A stretch of 64,000 nt of DNA from Flagellimonas spongiicola. GTDB lineage: Bacteria > Bacteroidota > Bacteroidia > Flavobacteriales > Flavobacteriaceae. The first letter of the stretch is position 1. The number at the start of each line of letters is the position of its first letter. The position numbers and the translations under genes were made by a program. The notes below the pieces were generated by a model, which was given only the letters and a program-made list of their open reading frames with translations, made no database searches and had not been told where the DNA came from. The stretch is taken from assembly GCF_023502425.1 (NCBI RefSeq), contig NZ_JAMFMA010000001.1, positions 1,289,347 to 1,353,346 of the forward strand, in the 5' to 3' direction. Shown here in pieces: positions 61,208-64,000 of the stretch.

Positions 61208-62983
61208 TTAATGGTTCATAGCCTCACCTGCGCCACTTGGAATACGGATATCTTCCACAATTTGCTGAACACTATCCGGTGGTGCCGCTGTAAATCTTGA
61301 AATTAATAGCGCTACGGCAAAATTTACCAGCATACCCACCGTGCCGAATCCTTCAGGTGAAATCCCAAACCACCAGTTTTCGGGTGTGTTTGTCTCTGGG
61401 TCTCCGATCCATCCCAATTTAAATCGCGCAATGTAATAAGTTGTGATTCCTAATCCAGCTATCATTCCTGATATGGCTCCCTCCCGGTTCATCCGTTTAC
61501 TGAAAATACCCATTACGATTGCAGGGAAAAATGATGAGGCAGCCAAACCAAAGGCCAATGCCACAACAGAAGCTACAAAGCCTGGTGGGTTGATACCAAA
61601 ATAACCAGCAACAATCACGGCCAAAACAGCTGAAAGACGTGCTATTAGAAGCTCCCGTTTATCAGAAATATCTTTAGCAAATTGTTTTTTGATCAAATCA
61701 TGGGAAATTGAAGTGGAAATTACCAATAATAAACCTGCTGCTGTTGAAAGAGCAGCGGCCAAACCACCAGCGGCAACCAAAGCAATAACCCAATTCGGTA
61801 AATTGGCAATTTCCGGATTGGCCAACACTGTAATATCGCGGTCCACATAAAGCTCGTTTGCAGACGCACTGGCATTGGATATCAATCGTTCCCCTGAGGT
61901 GCCTTTTCCTTCAACAAATAGTGGCTTTTTGCCCTCTATTGCCGATCCTGGCAAATACTGGATTTTACCATCATTGTTTTTGTCAGACCATGCAATCAAA
62001 CCCGTGTCCTCCCACTTGGTAAACCAAGCTGGAATTTCAGAATAAGGCGTGTCTTCCACTGTCTCCATCAGATTAGTACGTGCAAAAACTGCAATTGCTG
62101 GTGCTGTAGTGTAAAGAATGGCTATGAACAACAAGGCATATCCTGCAGACTGACGCGCATCTTTTACTTTTGGGACCGTAAAAAATCGAATAATAACATG
62201 AGGTAATCCCGCTGTACCCAACATTAAGGCCGCAGTAATGAAAAAGACATCCGTCATTGATTTAGAACCATCCGTGTAGGCGGTAAAACCTAAATCAGTC
62301 ATTAACCCGTCCAGTTTGTCCAACAGATACACACCGTCTTCACCTGCACTTCCAAAACCTAATTGTGGAATAGGGTTTCCTGTAGCCAAAATGGAGATAA
62401 ATATTGCCGGTACCATAAAGGCAAAAATGAGCACACAATATTGGGCAACTTGTGTATAAGTGATGCCCTTCATGCCTCCAAGAAAGGCGTAAAACAACAC
62501 CACGGTCATACCAATGTATACCCCAGTATTTACCTCAACGTCCAAAAATCTTGAAAACACAACCCCAACGCCACGCATTTGGCCAGCAACATAGGTGAAT
62601 GATACAAACAATGCTGCAATCACTGCCACGGTTCGCGCTATATTGGAATAATAACGATCACCTATGAAATCTGGAACCGTAAATTTTCCAAATTTTCTCA
62701 AATATGGAGCTAATAACAGCGCTAATAGCACATAGCCGCCTGTCCACCCCATAAGGTACACCGAGCCATCATAACCTGAAAAGGCAATGATTCCAGCCAT
62801 ACCCAAAAAGGATGCCGCAGACATCCAATCAGCTGCGGTTGCCAACCCATTGGCCAAAGGAGATACTCCACCTCCTGCAACGTAAAACTCTTTTGTTGAT
62901 CCCGCACGTGACCAGATGGCAATACCAATATATAGTGCAAAAGTGATTCCTACGATAATGAAAGTCCAAGTCTGAATACCCAT
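61208..62983 (-). CDS. Sodium:solute symporter, acetate permease ActP-like
   Basis: A 591-residue SSS-family transporter with about 13 hydrophobic helices. GGGVSPLANGLATAADWMSAASFLGMAGIIAFSG matches the first core helix of ActP-type monocarboxylate permeases; between helices 7 and 8 it has a periplasmic insert (KWEDTGLIAWSDKNNDGKIQYLPGSAIEGKKPLFVEGKGT). The DUF4212 gene is 3 nt upstream and acs is downstream, which strongly suggests acetate as substrate, though other short-chain acids are possible. Confidence 0.93.
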   Translation of the reverse strand: MGIQTWTFIIVGITFALYIGIAIWSRAGSTKEFYVAGGGVSPLANGLATAADWMSAASFLGMAGIIAFSGYDGSVYLMGWTGGYVLLALLLAPYLRKFGKFTVPDFIGDRYYSNIARTVAVIAALFVSFTYVAGQMRGVGVVFSRFLDVEVNTGVYIGMTVVLFYAFLGGMKGITYTQVAQYCVLIFAFMVPAIFISILATGNPIPQLGFGSAGEDGVYLLDKLDGLMTDLGFTAYTDGSKSMTDVFFITAALMLGTAGLPHVIIRFFTVPKVKDARQSAGYALLFIAILYTTAPAIAVFARTNLMETVEDTPYSEIPAWFTKWEDTGLIAWSDKNNDGKIQYLPGSAIEGKKPLFVEGKGTSGERLISNASASANELYVDRDITVLANPEIANLPNWVIALVAAGGLAAALSTAAGLLLVISTSISHDLIKKQFAKDISDKRELLIARLSAVLAVIVAGYFGINPPGFVASVVALAFGLAASSFFPAIVMGIFSKRMNREGAISGMIAGLGITTYYIARFKLGWIGDPETNTPENWWFGISPEGFGTVGMLVNFAVALLISRFTAAPPDSVQQIVEDIRIPSGAGEAMNH

Positions 62984-62986
62984 AGC

Positions 62987-63241
62987 TTATTCGTTTACGT
63001 TGTATTTTTTATCCAATTTGTTCATCAATCGGACGTAAACAAAAATGAGCACAACGAACACATAAATGGAGCCTTGCTGCGCAAACCAAAAGCCTAGTTT
63101 AAAACCTCCCAGACGAATGGTGTTGAGCTCTTCTACTAACAGAATTCCAAATCCGTATGAGACCAGGAACCATATTGCTAAGAGTATTGAGAGATATTTC
63201 AGGTTTTCTTTCCAGTATTTTTTGCGGGCATTTAGGTCCAT
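62987..63241 (-). CDS. DUF4212 small subunit of the acetate-type symporter
   Basis: An 84-residue membrane protein with two hydrophobic helices (LKYLSILLAIWFLVSYGFGILLVEELN and FWFAQQGSIYVFVVLIFVYVRLMNKLDKKYNV), recognisable as DUF4212/YjcH-like. The ATG at 63241 (MDLNARKKYWKENLKYL) is chosen; an upstream in-frame start would add 25 unrelated residues. Known to be translated together with SSS transporters of the ActP type. It overlaps nothing and ends 3 nt before the symporter. Confidence 0.88.
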   Translation of the reverse strand: MDLNARKKYWKENLKYLSILLAIWFLVSYGFGILLVEELNTIRLGGFKLGFWFAQQGSIYVFVVLIFVYVRLMNKLDKKYNVNE

Positions 63242-63569
63242 TAGTTGGTTTTCATGGAAAGATATGAAAAACGAACGTATGCTTAAAATACACTTTGAAA
63301 CAAGAAGTGAAATCAAAATTACTAAGCCACAAATAAAGATTCAATTCAATCTAATCAATCTTCATTTTTCATACCAAGCCAAAGCAATTTTGGAATTGTT
63401 CAATTTGATTAAATGCGATGGAAAATGAGGTATGGGAAAAAATATTGTCAAAATGTGTGCATTTCATCGAATATTTTCGACCAATCGTCGTTTATCAAGA
63501 GGAAAAGTATAACCTTTAATAGAGTTACTGTTTCCCACAACTAAAGAAAAACCTCAGCGAAAAAACCAA
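63242..63569. other. Divergent intergenic region
   Basis: 328 nt between the DUF4212 gene and the secreted protein gene. Both promoters should be here; no consensus TTTG/TAnnTTTG pair with proper spacing was found on either strand, and no convincing gene or repeat is present. Confidence 0.5.
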
Positions 63570-64000
63570 ATGCTATTTAGAAAAATTACCCCTTGCTTAT
63601 TACTATTTTTTGGTGTCTTTTTTTCGAACGCCCAACAATCAATTGATGGGTTCACCTTGATGAATGCCGATACTGATTCCCCGATTACTGAGTTAACCAA
63701 CGATATTCAAATAAATTCTCAAGATCTCGCAGGTGTTAACCTTAATATTCGTGCTAACACTAATCCGCAATTGGTTGGTAGTGTGCTATTAACATTAAGC
63801 GGACAGGTAGCTGCCTCACGGAATGAAAATGTCGCACCTTATGCTCTATTTGGTGATATCTCCGGTGACTATCTTCCAGGAAATTTACCTTTAGGTTCTT
63901 ATGTGTTATCTGCAACCCCATTTACCGGTGCCAACCAAACTGGAACAGCAGGAGATTCCCGCACTATTCAATTTTCCATAGTTATACCAAATCCAAACCT
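63570..64000 (+). CDS. Large secreted surface protein, N-terminal part only
   Basis: The open frame runs from the ATG at 63570 off the right edge (143 codons). A signal peptide (ITPCLLLFFGVFFSNAQ) is followed by a beta-sandwich unit: SIDGFTLMNADTDSPITELTNDIQINSQDLAGVNLNIRANTNPQLVGSVLLTLSGQ and NVAPYALFGDISGDYLPGNLPLGSYVLSATPF. This unit occurs, often in tandem, in big adhesin- or PKD-like proteins of marine Bacteroidetes, commonly with a T9SS signal at the far end, which is outside the window. Confidence 0.8.
   Translation, partial: MLFRKITPCLLLFFGVFFSNAQQSIDGFTLMNADTDSPITELTNDIQINSQDLAGVNLNIRANTNPQLVGSVLLTLSGQVAASRNENVAPYALFGDISGDYLPGNLPLGSYVLSATPFTGANQTGTAGDSRTIQFSIVIPNPN

Noticed and set aside
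1..64000. Search for CRISPR arrays, insertion sequences, phage genes, att sites and rRNA
   Set aside because: No spaced repeats, transposase, integrase or phage structural proteins were seen; the tRNAs are not flanked by an integrase.

Overview
The window looks like core chromosome of a member of the Flavobacteriaceae (Bacteroidetes); Maribacter/Muricauda-like marine genera would fit, but genus is a guess. Supporting signs are the AT-rich composition, promoter elements of the Bacteroidetes type (TTTG-N19/20-TAnnTTTG), almost no Shine-Dalgarno sequences, menaquinone and bacillithiol biosynthesis, a fused ResB-CcsA cytochrome c maturation protein, a type IX secretion C-terminal signal, DUF2853/DUF4290/DUF2911 proteins and several periplasmic-TPR histidine kinases. 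No insertion sequence, prophage, CRISPR array or rRNA operon was seen.

Layout. 1-2626 (minus): a LytTR response regulator and a truncated TPR histidine kinase, separated by a 483-nt gap with two hairpins and a repeated TTCACAACAAT motif. 2660-8856 (minus): menaquinone genes menI-menF-menD, DUF2853, a CvfB-like S1 protein, a SPOR-like membrane protein and menA. 8907-10870: a small hydrolase, a VOC protein and a secreted protein of unknown role. 10926-15069: a trans-4-hydroxyproline catabolic operon (deaminase, epimerase, FAD oxidase) with a divergent AraC regulator. 15139-17139: an M28 lipoprotein peptidase and tRNA-His. 17140-22568: an orphan TPR kinase, BshB1, a transsulfuration-family enzyme and a MATE exporter, the last behind a candidate structured RNA leader. 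22744-28917: CcsBA, then DUF2520-KdsC-Maf and a lipoprotein. 29023-33369: a PIG-L (LmbE) protein, a tiny membrane protein and a sodium:solute symporter. 33416-41500: DUF2911, a T9SS cargo protein, SRPBCC plus photolyase, an M20 amidohydrolase, a lipocalin-like protein, pirin and a ChbG/YdjC deacetylase. 41693-47210: a LytS-type TPR kinase, SnoaL-like and AhpD-like proteins, and a TIM-barrel isomerase plus PhyH dioxygenase pair with a divergent AraC regulator. 47211-56141: MurA-DUF4290-DUF493, NTPase-RecQ-Fmt, HU, YqgE, a PabC-like enzyme, a START-like protein, tRNA-Met and an unknown gene. 56205-63241 (minus): an MG2/TonB-plug protein, DoxX, acetyl-CoA synthetase and an acetate-type symporter with its DUF4212 partner. 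63570-64000: the start of a large secreted protein.

How genes work together. MenI, MenF, MenD and MenA supply four menaquinone steps; menB, menC and menE are not here. The hydroxyproline operon converts trans-4-hydroxy-L-proline towards 2-oxoglutarate semialdehyde. DUF4212, symporter and Acs form an acetate uptake and activation unit. No single undescribed multi-gene system is obvious. The best leads are the RNA leader before the MATE gene, the shared motif in front of TPR kinases, the tiny membrane protein beside the symporter, the palindrome before the photolyase pair, and the Cys-to-Asp substitution in MurA.
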